NCBI GenBank assembly: GCA_947488175.1
Contig: CANKYO010000004.1
Span: forward strand, 124,001 to 188,000
From: an uncultured Paracoccaceae bacterium
GTDB taxonomy: Bacteria; Pseudomonadota; Alphaproteobacteria; Rhodobacterales; Rhodobacteraceae
DNA: 64,000 bases
Direction of reading: 5' to 3'
The notes under the pieces are model-generated. The model had not been told where the DNA came from, ran no database searches, and saw only the letters and a list, made by a program, of their open reading frames with translations. This document shows, piece by piece, positions 44,124 to 53,100 of the stretch. Position 1 is the first letter of the stretch. Every line of letters starts with the position of its first letter. The position numbers were made by a program, and so were the translations under genes.

Positions 44124-45305
44124 TTAGCTGACCGCGAATTTCAACAGCTTGATCGCAGCAAAGTCACTCACCGCACCGCCGACACGTTTGGTGGCATAGA
44201 ACAGCACATGCGGCTTGGCCGAGAACGGATCGCGCAGGACACGCAGATCAGGGCGCTCGGCAACGGTGTAGCCGGCGGTAAAATCACCAAAGGCAATGCC
44301 CATCGTATCGGTGTCGATATTCGGCATGTCTTCGGAAATCAGAACGCGATAGCCCATCAGACGGGCCGGTTCACCAACGGCCAGGCCATCGACCCAGACA
44401 AAGCGACCGTCATTGTCCTTCAGCTTGCGGACATGACCAGCGGTCTTGGAATTCATCACAAACGTGGCGTTGGCGCGGTATTCAGCACCCAGCGCATAGA
44501 CCAGATCAACAATCGCATCAGCGCGCGTGATACCGCCCGCGGCCCCCGACGGCACATACCCAAGACTGCCCCAGGCCCAGCTTTCGTCATCTACGGTGGG
44601 ATAAGTCAGAATACCGGTTGGCTTATCAACGCCATCACCATTGATGAAAGCATTGGCCTCAGAGCGCGCGAACTTATCCGCGATCCGGCCAGCCAACCAA
44701 CCCTCGATGTCAAAGGCGCTGTCATCCAGCAGCCGCTGCGACGCTTTGGGCAAGGCCGACAGCTCATGCAGCGGGATCGAAATCCGCTCGATCTGCGGGG
44801 TATCTGTTTCAGCAACAGCACTCGCTTCAGTGGCCCAACCGGCACCCAGCTCGGAATGATCAACCAACACGTCAAAGGATGTCGCATCAACATTTACCAC
44901 ATTGGCAATCGCACGGATCGACGCGGTCGAACTCAGCGTGCTCTGGATGCGGTCCGCCGTCTGCGGGTCCACGAGATAACCGCCATCCGCGGCAACAGCC
45001 GTGCTCAGCGCCTTGCCTTCCAGATCAAGACCACGCAGCGCATCGTCATCGCCTGACCGCAGATAGGCGGCAAAGGCCTTCTGATGCGGCGCGTCCTCAG
45101 CGGCGGCAGCGGCCAGCGCAGGGCGGGCATTCATCATCGTCTTTCGATCCAGCTTATTCATCCGGTCATCCTGTTTTTGAAGTTTGGCATTCACGCCGTG
45201 GGAAAAGTCTTTGAATTCACTCATGAACCCGGTAATCGCCGCGCTCAGTTCCTGGGCAGGAGACACATCTTCCCCGGCCCGAGACTTGGTCTCAGTCTTG
45301 GTCAT
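44124..45305 (-). CDS. GTA g5: HK97-fold major capsid protein
   Basis: 393 residues from the ATG at 45305 with AAAGGA upstream. N-terminal scaffold-like helix (about 10-100: GFMSEFKDFSHGVNAKLQKQDD), removed by the g4 protease in RcGTA; then the HK97 fold starting near AVAADGGYLVDPQTADRIQ, with VDHSELGAGWATEA, ANAFINGDGVDKPTGIL, and FVMNSKTAGHVRKLKDNDGR. Next upstream is g4. Confidence 0.97.
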   Translation of the reverse strand: MTKTETKSRAGEDVSPAQELSAAITGFMSEFKDFSHGVNAKLQKQDDRMNKLDRKTMMNARPALAAAAAEDAPHQKAFAAYLRSGDDDALRGLDLEGKALSTAVAADGGYLVDPQTADRIQSTLSSTASIRAIANVVNVDATSFDVLVDHSELGAGWATEASAVAETDTPQIERISIPLHELSALPKASQRLLDDSAFDIEGWLAGRIADKFARSEANAFINGDGVDKPTGILTYPTVDDESWAWGSLGYVPSGAAGGITRADAIVDLVYALGAEYRANATFVMNSKTAGHVRKLKDNDGRFVWVDGLAVGEPARLMGYRVLISEDMPNIDTDTMGIAFGDFTAGYTVAERPDLRVLRDPFSAKPHVLFYATKRVGGAVSDFAAIKLLKFAVS

Positions 45306-45337
45306 CAATCGATCCTTTGATTGTGGTCTGGCGGGGG

Positions 45338-45868
45338 TTAGTCCCGTGCCATCATCTGCCGTGCATTCTCAAATGCGGCGGCCAGGTCACGCATCGTGGT
45401 CTCCGCCGGGTCATCCCCCTTGGCCCCCACGCGCGCATCAGGAAGCATCGGAAACGTCACCAGCGACACTTCCCAAAGCTCCAGCTCTGACAAAAGGCGT
45501 CCGCCCTTGTCGTCCTTACGGGCCTTCACCGTGCGGTAACCTATGGACAAGCCATCAATCGCCCCTGCCCCTATCAGCGATGCCGCCTCGCGGCCCTTGG
45601 CGACATCGGTCAGCAACCGGCCCTTGACCCACAGGCCCTTGGCATCCTCGCGCACCTCATCCCAGACACCAATCGGTTGGGCCGGATCATGCTGCCAAAG
45701 CATTTTGACCTGGCGGCCATTGGCCAGCGACGCTTCATAGGCACCGGGCTCTACGATATCACCGCCTTGGTCCGACTTGCCGAACAGTGACGCATAACCA
45801 CTGATGATCGTGCCATCCGTCACCGTGACATCCGCACCGAGCTGGCAAAACTTGTGTTCCAAATTCAT
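45338..45868 (-). CDS. GTA g4: prohead protease (HK97 family)
   Basis: 176 residues from the ATG at 45868 (MNLEHKFCQLG). Core ISGYASLFGKSDQGGDIVEPGAY, the catalytic His in MLWQHDPAQPIG and Ser in DGLSIGYRTVKA. Matures the capsid by removing the N-terminal segment of g5. Overlaps g3.5 by 4 nt. Confidence 0.94.
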   Translation of the reverse strand: MNLEHKFCQLGADVTVTDGTIISGYASLFGKSDQGGDIVEPGAYEASLANGRQVKMLWQHDPAQPIGVWDEVREDAKGLWVKGRLLTDVAKGREAASLIGAGAIDGLSIGYRTVKARKDDKGGRLLSELELWEVSLVTFPMLPDARVGAKGDDPAETTMRDLAAAFENARQMMARD

Positions 45869-46077
45869 AGGGGTCTCCCGCTTAGCGCTTTGACAATCTC
45901 GAAAACCAACAGGCCGGCGCAGCCACAAACGATGAGCCAGATCTGCCACTCCAACCGCGACACCATGAACTCGATCCGTCCCAATCGCACATCCACTTGG
46001 GCAAACCAGAAATCAGACACCGGGGGTTGCGTCGGTTGACGCGGCTGGCCCTTCAAATCAACAACCTTGTTATCCAT
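45865..46077 (-). CDS. GTA g3.5: small membrane protein
   Basis: 70 residues from the ATG at 46077 (MDNKVVDLKG), overlapping the portal gene by 8 nt. A polar Pro/Gln-rich N-terminus, then VRLGRIEFMVSRLEWQIWLIVCGCAGLLVFEIVKAL with one membrane helix. Matches the g3.5 position in RcGTA; role unknown. Confidence 0.85.
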   Translation of the reverse strand: MDNKVVDLKGQPRQPTQPPVSDFWFAQVDVRLGRIEFMVSRLEWQIWLIVCGCAGLLVFEIVKALSGRPL

Positions 46078-47248
46078 CGCCAACCTCCAGCGCGGGCAGG
46101 CCCAGCAAACTGCGCTTTTCTGCATCTGTCAGGAATGACGCCTCACTCACGCGCCGCCATTGGGCATCACGTTCAGCTGACAGTGCAGGGATTTGGTCCA
46201 GATCAGGCCGCAACTCAATGCGTTCACCGCTGAAATCCGACAACCAGTCGGCCAATGCACTCATCACCCGTGTGGCCAGCGGCAAAACCGTCAGGCGATA
46301 GAAGGCACGGTTCGCCTCCTGATAATTGGCATAGGTCGCGTCGCCCGGAATACCCAGAAGCATCGGCGGGACACCAAAAGCAATGGCAATCTCACGCGCC
46401 GCCGCCTCCTTGGTCTTCTGAAACTCCATGTCAGAGGGTGAAAAACCCATCGGCTTCCAATCCAGCCCCCCTTCCAGCAACATCGGGCGGCCGGCATTCC
46501 GGGCGCCTTGGTGCTGGGTCTCCATTTCGCCCAGCAGGCGGTCATACTGATCGGCACTCAGCGAAGCCTGGCCATCCGCCCCGCGATAGACAATCGCACC
46601 AGACGGACGGGCGGCGTTATCCAGCAACGCCTTTGACCACCGCGATGCGGCATTGTGGACGTCAATCGCACTTGCCGCCGCCTGTAATGCCGAAAACCCG
46701 TAATGATCATCCTGTGGATGAAAACTCTTGATATGGCAAATCGGGCTCAACCCATCCGCCACCGCAAACCGGTGCTTGCGGCCATTGACATGATATTCGT
46801 AACCCACAGGCCAACCATCAGGACCGGGCACAACCTGCATCCGGTCTGACCGCAAAACATGCATCTCAACCGGCAGCGCATCATCTGCAACAGCCTCGAC
46901 ATAGCCGTTGCCGGTCAGCAGAACCTGACCGAACAGGGTTTCCAGCAGTTCCGCCCGGCCCTGTCCTCCATTCGGGCGTGCCAACAATGCTTGCACCGGA
47001 TGGGTGTCATAGCGTCGCTCAGCATCCTGCAACACAACTGGCAACGCGGCGGCCGCTTCTGCAATCAACTTGACAGCGCGAAACCCAATCGGATTGCCGA
47101 TGAATCCGGCCCGGGTCAGTGACACCACATCACGCGGGGACCAGGCCACACGACCGGCACCGGACATCGCCAGCACGCGACCCGTGGCCGAGGCTTTCAC
47201 CTCGGTCGGTGCCTCGTCCGGCTTCGCGCGGCTCAAAAAATCAAACAT
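46070..47248 (-). CDS. GTA g3: portal protein (HK97 family)
   Basis: 392 residues from the ATG at 47248 with GAGGAG upstream; the frame to 47350 lacks homology. Features: GFIGNPIGFRAVKLIAEAAAALP, LLARPNGGQGRAELLETLFGQVLLTGNGYVE and AAAREIAIAFGVPPMLLGIPGDATYANYQEA, all typical of HK97 portals. Twelve copies form the DNA channel. 126 bp separate it from g2, and that gap holds the palindrome CGGTCATGACCG (47283-47294) but no gene. Confidence 0.95.
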   Translation of the reverse strand: MFDFLSRAKPDEAPTEVKASATGRVLAMSGAGRVAWSPRDVVSLTRAGFIGNPIGFRAVKLIAEAAAALPVVLQDAERRYDTHPVQALLARPNGGQGRAELLETLFGQVLLTGNGYVEAVADDALPVEMHVLRSDRMQVVPGPDGWPVGYEYHVNGRKHRFAVADGLSPICHIKSFHPQDDHYGFSALQAAASAIDVHNAASRWSKALLDNAARPSGAIVYRGADGQASLSADQYDRLLGEMETQHQGARNAGRPMLLEGGLDWKPMGFSPSDMEFQKTKEAAAREIAIAFGVPPMLLGIPGDATYANYQEANRAFYRLTVLPLATRVMSALADWLSDFSGERIELRPDLDQIPALSAERDAQWRRVSEASFLTDAEKRSLLGLPALEVGDG

Positions 47249-47374
47249 CCAAAACTCCTCGGTGCCAGTCGCTTGGGCCAGTCGGTCATGACCGTCTGCG
47301 ATCCATGAAAAACAATTTGCATCCAAATGATTACGAAGCCGGAACAGCACCGCACGGTGCCCTCCGCAACACCG

Positions 47375-48745
47375 TCAAAGCCCGCGTATACTGGGGTTAC
47401 GCCATTTCACAGCCGGTTCAATCATCAGATCATGCAACGCCCAGACCAATGCATCGACGCGGTCTGGTGAACCTTTTCCATCGAATCCCCGGGTAGTCAT
47501 CTGGCACATCTGGTCCTCCAGCGCGCCCAATCCACGCGCGTGGAAAATGCGACCTTGCTCATAAAGGGCGGCGATGGGTTCAGCCCGCGCCGACTTCCCC
47601 TGTGAGGCATGAACAGATCGATAGGACACCAGCGGATCAATCTGCCTGACGACAGCCTCCACCATATCGCCGCCCTGGTTCACCTCCGCGACCAACCGGT
47701 CGGCATCATAATGGTCCATTGCATCAATGGCAGCTTGCGCCCAGTCCGTCGGGCTTGCTGCGCTGCGTGTCAGATCTGCCAGAACATAGGCGCGCCAGTC
47801 CTGAACAGGACCCGCCATCGTAACCCCCGCCACAACGATACCGCAATCATCCGAACCCGCATGCGATGTTCCCGGCGGATCAATGGCGACGACCACGCGA
47901 TCAAGGGTCGGAAAGTCCGCCAACTGACAATCCGCCAATTGTCGCGCCCGCCACAACGCACCTTCGACATCCTCAATCAAAGCACCCTCAATCTCCTGAC
48001 GACCAAGCGAGGTGCCGCTGTAACGCGCCTCGATCTCTGTCAGAAAGCTTTCTGCTAAATTGGCACGATTGGCCTGAGTCGGGGCATGGGTCACCACCGT
48101 GGATGGCCGCGCCAACACATCACGCAAGGCCCCATTTCGGCGGGGTGTTGTGGTCACGCAAGCACGCGGGTCATCCCCCAACCGCAGTCCAAACTGCAGC
48201 ATATCCCATGTCTCTGCCCCACGCCGCCACTTGGCCAACTCATCAACCCAGGCGGCGTCAAATTGCGGGCCGCGCAGGCTTTCCGGCTCATGTGCCGAAA
48301 ACAACTGCGCGGTCGCACCATTCGGCCAGATCAACATCCGGCGGCCCGGCACCCATTCGGGCCGGCGACCCGGTGGTGATACAGCCATGATGCCACTTTC
48401 GCCAAACACCATGACCTCGCGCGCCTGCTCAATCGTCTCAGCGATCAGCGCGACACGGTGCGCCGCGCCGGGGACCGCCGGACGGGGTCCTTCAACCATG
48501 CTCCGCACCCACTCGGCCCCGGCACGGGTCTTACCAGCACCACGCCCACCCAGGATCACCCATGTACGCCAGTCGCCCTCAGGTGGCACCTGATGCGGCA
48601 TCGCCCAGAAATCAAACAAATATGGCAGCGCGGCAAGCTGCTCAGAGGTCAGTGTCGCCAGAAAGCTTTTCTGCCTCGATGGCTGCGCGGAGGCGATCAA
48701 GCTGGCCCCCGATCTCAACGCGAACTGCTTCGAAATCAGTGTCAT
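47375..48745 (-). CDS. GTA g2: large terminase
   Basis: About 456 residues from the ATG at 48745; the start is uncertain (ATG at 48790 or TTG at 48700 also possible). All options overlap g1. ATPase domain: Walker A GGRGAGKTRAG, Walker B with AAWVDELAKW; nuclease domain: VVAIDPPGTSHAGSDDCGI and LVAEVNQGGDMVEA. Packages DNA by a headful mechanism in GTAs, without a phage-specific cutting site. Confidence 0.93.
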   Translation of the reverse strand: MTLISKQFALRSGASLIASAQPSRQKSFLATLTSEQLAALPYLFDFWAMPHQVPPEGDWRTWVILGGRGAGKTRAGAEWVRSMVEGPRPAVPGAAHRVALIAETIEQAREVMVFGESGIMAVSPPGRRPEWVPGRRMLIWPNGATAQLFSAHEPESLRGPQFDAAWVDELAKWRRGAETWDMLQFGLRLGDDPRACVTTTPRRNGALRDVLARPSTVVTHAPTQANRANLAESFLTEIEARYSGTSLGRQEIEGALIEDVEGALWRARQLADCQLADFPTLDRVVVAIDPPGTSHAGSDDCGIVVAGVTMAGPVQDWRAYVLADLTRSAASPTDWAQAAIDAMDHYDADRLVAEVNQGGDMVEAVVRQIDPLVSYRSVHASQGKSARAEPIAALYEQGRIFHARGLGALEDQMCQMTTRGFDGKGSPDRVDALVWALHDLMIEPAVKWRNPSIRGL

Positions 48746-48992
48746 CGACGCCGACAGGTTTTCCTTGGTAAGCATGAATTGCCTCCTCAATCGCCGCCAC
48801 CCTGCGATGCGCAGCCTCTAATTCATTCAATTTGGCAATAGCGGCCTGCGAATTCTCGCCGCCCGAATCTTCAAAAGTCGCAATCGCCTGATCAAGGGCA
48901 CCGTGAATACTGGCAAACAACCGGGAAACCTCAGTCAAACGCTCAAGCGTCTCATCTGGGCCTGCAACGGCCCGTACGTTCAATTTATTCAT
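48642..48992 (-). CDS. GTA g1: small terminase
   Basis: 116 residues, highly helical and charged: LERLTEVSRLFASIHGALDQAIATFEDSG and LNELEAAHRRVAAIEEAIHAY. Matches the first RcGTA gene by position, size and coiled-coil nature; the RcGTA homologue is a TerS that aids packaging without sequence specificity. It overlaps the g2 frame by 59-149 nt depending on the g2 start. Confidence 0.85.
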   Translation of the reverse strand: MNKLNVRAVAGPDETLERLTEVSRLFASIHGALDQAIATFEDSGGENSQAAIAKLNELEAAHRRVAAIEEAIHAYQGKPVGVDDTDFEAVRVEIGGQLDRLRAAIEAEKLSGDTDL

Positions 48993-49073
48993 GATTTAGT
49001 GGCCTGTAAGGATGCTTCCGTTACAGTCGAGAGCCGTAGCCGCAAAAGCCTGCAAAACCACGTCTTCTAGCCG

Positions 49074-49107
49074 GGCGAAACTACGACTTCGCCACATATA
49101 AAGTCAA
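49074..49107 (-). promoter_or_regulatory. Candidate GTA promoter with inverted repeat
   Basis: On the minus strand TTGACT (49107-49102) and TAGTTT (49083-49078), 18 bp apart, point at g1. The inverted repeat GGCGAA (49074-49079) / TTCGCC (49088-49093), spacer 8 bp, overlaps the -10. GTA transcription in the order depends on CtrA and the activator GafA, so this repeat is a candidate activator or repressor site. The elements are imperfect. Confidence 0.4.
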
Positions 49108-49165
49108 TCAATCTGGGGTTGTGAGCGCGACGGTGGCTTCAGAAACTGCTAACTTTTACCAAAAC

Positions 49166-50323
49166 TTAACCGTCGCTTGCGCGTTCGGCCTCGATCTCGC
49201 GCCAGCGCGCGACATTGCGATTGTGATCGTCAAGATTGGTCGCAAACGCATGGCCACCGGTCCCGTCGGCAACAAAGAAAATGTAATCCGTTGTGTCGGG
49301 ATTCAGGGCCGCCTCAATGCTGGCCCGGCCCGGGTTGGCAATCGGCGTTGGCGGCAAGCCTTCGATCACATAGGTATTCCAAGGTGTCGCAGCGCGCAGC
49401 TCACTCTGGCGTAATCCGCGCCCCAGAACACCTTCGCCTTGGGTAATGCCATAGATCACCGTTGGGTCAGTCTGCAGCCGCATCCCGCGGTTCAGGCGGT
49501 TCACAAAGACGCTCGCCACCTGACGGCGCTCCTCGGCGACACCGGTTTCCTTTTCAACAATACTGGCTAGGATCAGCGCCTCTTCCGGTGTCGAAATTGG
49601 CAGATTATCGGCGCGCGACGCCCACGCCTCTGCCAGAATCTCTTCCTGCGCGGACTGCATCTGATCAAGGATTGACGAAACCGCCTCACCTTCACGCAAG
49701 TCATAACTGCCAGGGGCCAGGAAACCTTCCGGCGGGGTCTCGGTGACATCGGTGCGCAGAACATCCAACTCGCCCAAGGCATAGGCCACCTGCCAACTCG
49801 TCACGCCTTCCGCCACAGTCACACGATAGGTCGTATCAGCAGATTGGCGTATCTCCGCATATTGGGCAGGCACTTCGAGATCTTCCGCGTTAAAACTCAC
49901 GATCTCGACAAAGCGGTTCGTGGCTGGATCCAACTCGCGGACATCCACAAGCGTTCGGTTCACACCAACCCGGTAAATTACTTCCGTCCCGCAGGTATTG
50001 CGCCCACCCTTGGTGACGATATCGACAATATCCTCCATGGAGGCATTCTCAGGAACCCGAAAACTCCCAGCCTTCAACAAACGGGATTTGTCGGAATAAT
50101 CGGCACCCATCCGAAATATCACCGGTGAGGTGACGGCGCCCTTTTCCTCCAATTGCGCGGCAAGCGACCGCATATTCGACCCGGATGGAACCTGCAGGCA
50201 CATCGCCTGCTCCAACGGCCCGGCGCTCCGATACTGGCTTGTGCCCCAGCTAACGGCCCCGACCAACAGGAACAGGGCGACAATCAGAAAGGTCAACGCG
50301 TTGGCCGCGATATGGCGCCACAT
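49166..50323 (-). CDS. mltG: Endolytic murein transglycosylase MltG
   Basis: 385 residues: one N-terminal membrane helix (about 6-28), then LysM-like and catalytic YceG domains. The catalytic Glu lies in LILASIVEKETGVAEERRQVASVF, followed by VFVNRLNRGMRLQTDPTVIYG and the C-terminal YFVAD-like block FFVADGTGGHAFATNLDDHN. Cleaves nascent peptidoglycan strands and so sets glycan length. Start overlaps the fabF stop by 1 nt. This gene normally stands just upstream of GTA g1 in Rhodobacterales. Confidence 0.95.
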   Translation of the reverse strand: MWRHIAANALTFLIVALFLLVGAVSWGTSQYRSAGPLEQAMCLQVPSGSNMRSLAAQLEEKGAVTSPVIFRMGADYSDKSRLLKAGSFRVPENASMEDIVDIVTKGGRNTCGTEVIYRVGVNRTLVDVRELDPATNRFVEIVSFNAEDLEVPAQYAEIRQSADTTYRVTVAEGVTSWQVAYALGELDVLRTDVTETPPEGFLAPGSYDLREGEAVSSILDQMQSAQEEILAEAWASRADNLPISTPEEALILASIVEKETGVAEERRQVASVFVNRLNRGMRLQTDPTVIYGITQGEGVLGRGLRQSELRAATPWNTYVIEGLPPTPIANPGRASIEAALNPDTTDYIFFVADGTGGHAFATNLDDHNRNVARWREIEAERASDG

Positions 50324-51585
50324 CAGTCAACTTTCCCAAAGACGACGCTGGCATTCGTGCCACCAAAGCCAAAGGAATTTGACAAGGCGACATCAATCCG
50401 GCGCTCACGCTTGGCATTAGCGCATAGATCAACCTCGGTCTCGACATCAGGGTTATCCAGATTGATCGTTGGCGGGGCAACCTGATCGCGAATAGCGAGG
50501 ATCGAAAATATGGCCTCAATCGCGCCCGCAGCGCCCAACAGGTGGCCCGTGGCGGATTTCGTCGAAGACATTGTCAGTTTTGCGGCGGCCTCGGGTCCGA
50601 CCAGCCGTTCGACAGCACCCAACTCAATCGTGTCGGCCATGGTCGATGTGCCATGGGCATTCACGTAATCAATCTGGCTGGGCTCAATACCGGCATTGCG
50701 GCAGGCGGCACGCATAGCGCGCTCAGCGCCTTCATGATCAGGTGGCGGTGCGGTGATGTGATAGGCGTCACCGCTCAGGCCGTAACCCAGCACCTCGGCA
50801 TAAATCCGGGCACCGCGCGCCTTGGCGTGTTCATATTCCTCCAACACGACAATACCCGCACCCTCTCCCATGACAAACCCGTCACGGTCCTTGTCCCATG
50901 GTCGGCTGGCCTTGGTCGGATCATCGTTATGTTCCGTGCTCAGCGCCTTGCAGGCATTGAACCCGGCAATCCCGATCTCGCAAATGGCAGCTTCCGCACC
51001 CCCGGCGATCATCACATCTGCATCGCCATGCTGGATCAACCGGGACGCATCGCCAATCGCATGGGCACCGGTCGAACACGCGGTGACAACAGCGTGATTG
51101 GGGCCACGGAAGCCGTATTTGATCGACACCTGACCGGAAATCAGGTTGATCAGCGCGCCCGGCACAAAGAACGGGGAAACACGGCGCGGGCCCTTCTCTG
51201 CCATCATCACAGCGGTATTGGCGATGGAATTCAAACCACCGATACCCGACCCGATCATGACCCCGGTCCGCTCAAGGCTCTCACGGTCGTCAGGGCCCCA
51301 ACCCGCATCGGTAATCGCCTGCTCAGCAGCGGCCATGCCGAACAGGATAAAGGTATCAACCTTACGCTGCTCCTTGGGCTCCAGATACTTGTCAGCATTG
51401 AAAGTTCCGTCAGTTCCGTCGCCCAACGGGACCTCGCAGGCATATTGTGTTGTCAGACGGCTGGGATCGAATCCCGTGATACGCCCTGCCCCGGACTGCC
51501 CGTCCAGTATCCGCTCCCAACTCGCATCCACCCCATCCGCAAGGGGTGTCACCAGTCCAAGGCCTGTTACTACTACGCGACGCAT
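50323..51585 (-). CDS. fabF: 3-oxoacyl-ACP synthase II
   Basis: 420 residues; condenses malonyl-ACP with acyl-ACP. Catalytic Cys170 in VVTACSTGAHA, the two His in VNAHGTSTMAD and SATGHLLGAAGAIEAI, and FGFGGTNASVVF near the end. Normally directly after acpP; here a plus-strand PilZ gene separates them, so fabF-mltG must have its own promoter in the region 51586-51749. Confidence 0.97.
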   Translation of the reverse strand: MRRVVVTGLGLVTPLADGVDASWERILDGQSGAGRITGFDPSRLTTQYACEVPLGDGTDGTFNADKYLEPKEQRKVDTFILFGMAAAEQAITDAGWGPDDRESLERTGVMIGSGIGGLNSIANTAVMMAEKGPRRVSPFFVPGALINLISGQVSIKYGFRGPNHAVVTACSTGAHAIGDASRLIQHGDADVMIAGGAEAAICEIGIAGFNACKALSTEHNDDPTKASRPWDKDRDGFVMGEGAGIVVLEEYEHAKARGARIYAEVLGYGLSGDAYHITAPPPDHEGAERAMRAACRNAGIEPSQIDYVNAHGTSTMADTIELGAVERLVGPEAAAKLTMSSTKSATGHLLGAAGAIEAIFSILAIRDQVAPPTINLDNPDVETEVDLCANAKRERRIDVALSNSFGFGGTNASVVFGKVD

Positions 51586-51749
51586 ATTCTGCCCTCACCT
51601 CTTGGCGTATTTGGCACCACTGATACCCCAGCCTGCGGCTAAGGGGCAAGGGCGGGCGGATCATTCCAGCCAGTCACCGCCTGCAGCGTTTCACCGGCCA
51701 TTAACGCTTGGCGTTTAACTCGGAAACCAATACCGGCCCGGAGACGAAG

Positions 51750-52673
51750 ATGCGATCACTAACCGCCTTTCTGACTGTCGTGATATGCCTGTGCAGCATG
51801 GCGAACATGGCACGGGCGAACTGCGCCGTCATTGATGCGGTCGATAATCTACACGCAGTCCAAAGCAGGCTTGCACGCGATACACTCTCTCCAATGTACG
51901 TATCTGACATACGCTTCTTGCGCGCCCAACTCAGTGTGATTGCCGACCGGCAGGTGGAAACCGCAGTAGGGGCAGGTCCGCTGACTGGCAAGGGAGCAAC
52001 ATTCGCCCGATTCATGCGAAACACACGGGCACTGGTGCAGCGCGCGAGCATTGATGACTCATTGCAAGTCCGGGTCTTCTTCAACAACCCGGAGGTCCAG
52101 GCGGACTTGCAGGCGGTCGGAATATTCCTCGGCGATATGCGCTGCACTGAAAGCCAGATCGCAGCCGATGCCGCAACAGCACGGCCAGACAGCGATGATA
52201 GCGCGGCAGAGGTTCTTCGTAACGCCGCCAAAGAGGTTCTTGACCCAACCAATATCCTTGTCGTCTCAACCATCATCATAGCTGGCATCGCGGGGACCAA
52301 GGTGATTTCGGCATGGATTGCGCTGCGACGCCGCCGGACCAAGCGGCATCCGGCGAAATTCGAAACGACGTATATGATCAACGATCAAACAAAATACGGC
52401 GTGCTTCACGACATCAGCGGATATGGGGCCAAGCTTGCACAAGACACCGCGACACCGCTTACAGAAAAAAGCGCGATCAGCATTCTGATATTTGATGAAT
52501 GGATTGCAGGAACCGTACAGTGGAGCAATTCACACTATTCCGGCATCAATTTCAAAACTACATTGAAGCAGAACATCGTACGCAAGGTCTCAAAGAATGT
52601 CACCGCACGCGAAACCGGCAAGACACAAAAAAACGGCGCCCGCAGGGGACGCCGCTCTGAAACGATCGTCTAG
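51750..52673 (+). CDS. Secreted/membrane PilZ-domain protein
   Basis: 307 residues from the ATG at 51750 (GGAG 6 nt upstream; 51708 is an alternative). Signal peptide MRSLTAFLTVVICLCSMANMARA; an extracytoplasmic helical region about 24-170; one membrane helix about 181-203; then a cytoplasmic PilZ-like domain from about 215 (RRRTKRHPAKFETTY, HDISGYGAKL), which would bind cyclic-di-GMP. The RxxxR part is RRTKR/RHPAK-like. The basic C-terminus is encoded within the acpP terminator. Inserted between acpP and fabF on the opposite strand. Confidence 0.82.
   Translation: MRSLTAFLTVVICLCSMANMARANCAVIDAVDNLHAVQSRLARDTLSPMYVSDIRFLRAQLSVIADRQVETAVGAGPLTGKGATFARFMRNTRALVQRASIDDSLQVRVFFNNPEVQADLQAVGIFLGDMRCTESQIAADAATARPDSDDSAAEVLRNAAKEVLDPTNILVVSTIIIAGIAGTKVISAWIALRRRRTKRHPAKFETTYMINDQTKYGVLHDISGYGAKLAQDTATPLTEKSAISILIFDEWIAGTVQWSNSHYSGINFKTTLKQNIVRKVSKNVTARETGKTQKNGARRGRRSETIV
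52627..52654 (-). terminator. acpP terminator inside the PilZ coding sequence
   Basis: On the minus strand the stem from CGGCG (52654-52650) to its partner ending at 52634 is followed by seven U (A-run 52627-52633 on the plus strand). It lies within the last 50 bp of the PilZ gene, 22 bp beyond the acpP stop. Confidence 0.75.
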
Positions 52674-52676
52674 CGC

Positions 52677-52910
52677 TTACTGGGCGCCGTTGATGAACTT
52701 CACCGCATCACCAAATGTCTGGATGGTCTCGGCAGCATCATCAGGGATTTCAATGCCGAATTCTTCTTCAAAGGCCATGACCAGTTCGACTGTGTCCAGG
52801 CTGTCAGCACCAAGATCATCAATGAAGGACGCAGATTCCGTCACTTTGTCTTCTTCAACACCAAGATGTTCTACAACGATCTTGCGCACGCGGTCAGCAA
52901 CGTCGCTCAT
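52677..52910 (-). CDS. acpP: Acyl carrier protein
   Basis: 77 residues from the ATG at 52910 (AGGAA upstream); longer in-frame readings run into non-coding DNA. Acidic four-helix protein with the phosphopantetheine site Ser37 in [12 protein letters not shown]. Central acyl shuttle of fatty acid synthesis, together with fabD, fabG and fabF here. Confidence 0.98.
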   Translation of the reverse strand: MSDVADRVRKIVVEHLGVEEDKVTESASFIDDLGADSLDTVELVMAFEEEFGIEIPDDAAETIQTFGDAVKFINGAQ

Positions 52911-53053
52911 GTCAATTCCTCTTGTCTTTCTGGGTTTGCACCCGTTTTTACCTTTGGGCGTCAGCCCGTCTTCTTGCCCCACAAGGGGCTTCACCAATCT
53001 GCGCATTCACTGACTGACGTGAGATACATGCACCTTTCGGCAAATCTGCGTGG

Positions 53054-53081
53054 CCTATATCAGAGAATTCCGCTCAGGCAA
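53054..53081 (-). promoter_or_regulatory. Sigma-70-type promoter of acpP
   Basis: TTGCCT (53081-53076) and TATAGG (53059-53054) on the minus strand, 16 bp apart, in the 190-bp gap between fabG and acpP. It would give acpP its own strong transcript. Confidence 0.6.
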
Positions 53082-53100
53082 ACGGTTTCGCGCCGCCCGG

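Noticed and set aside
34843-48992. Ordinary prophage
   Set aside because: No integrase, attachment repeats, repressor, replication or lysis genes; gene order and types match RcGTA exactly and the position after mltG is the conserved GTA locus.
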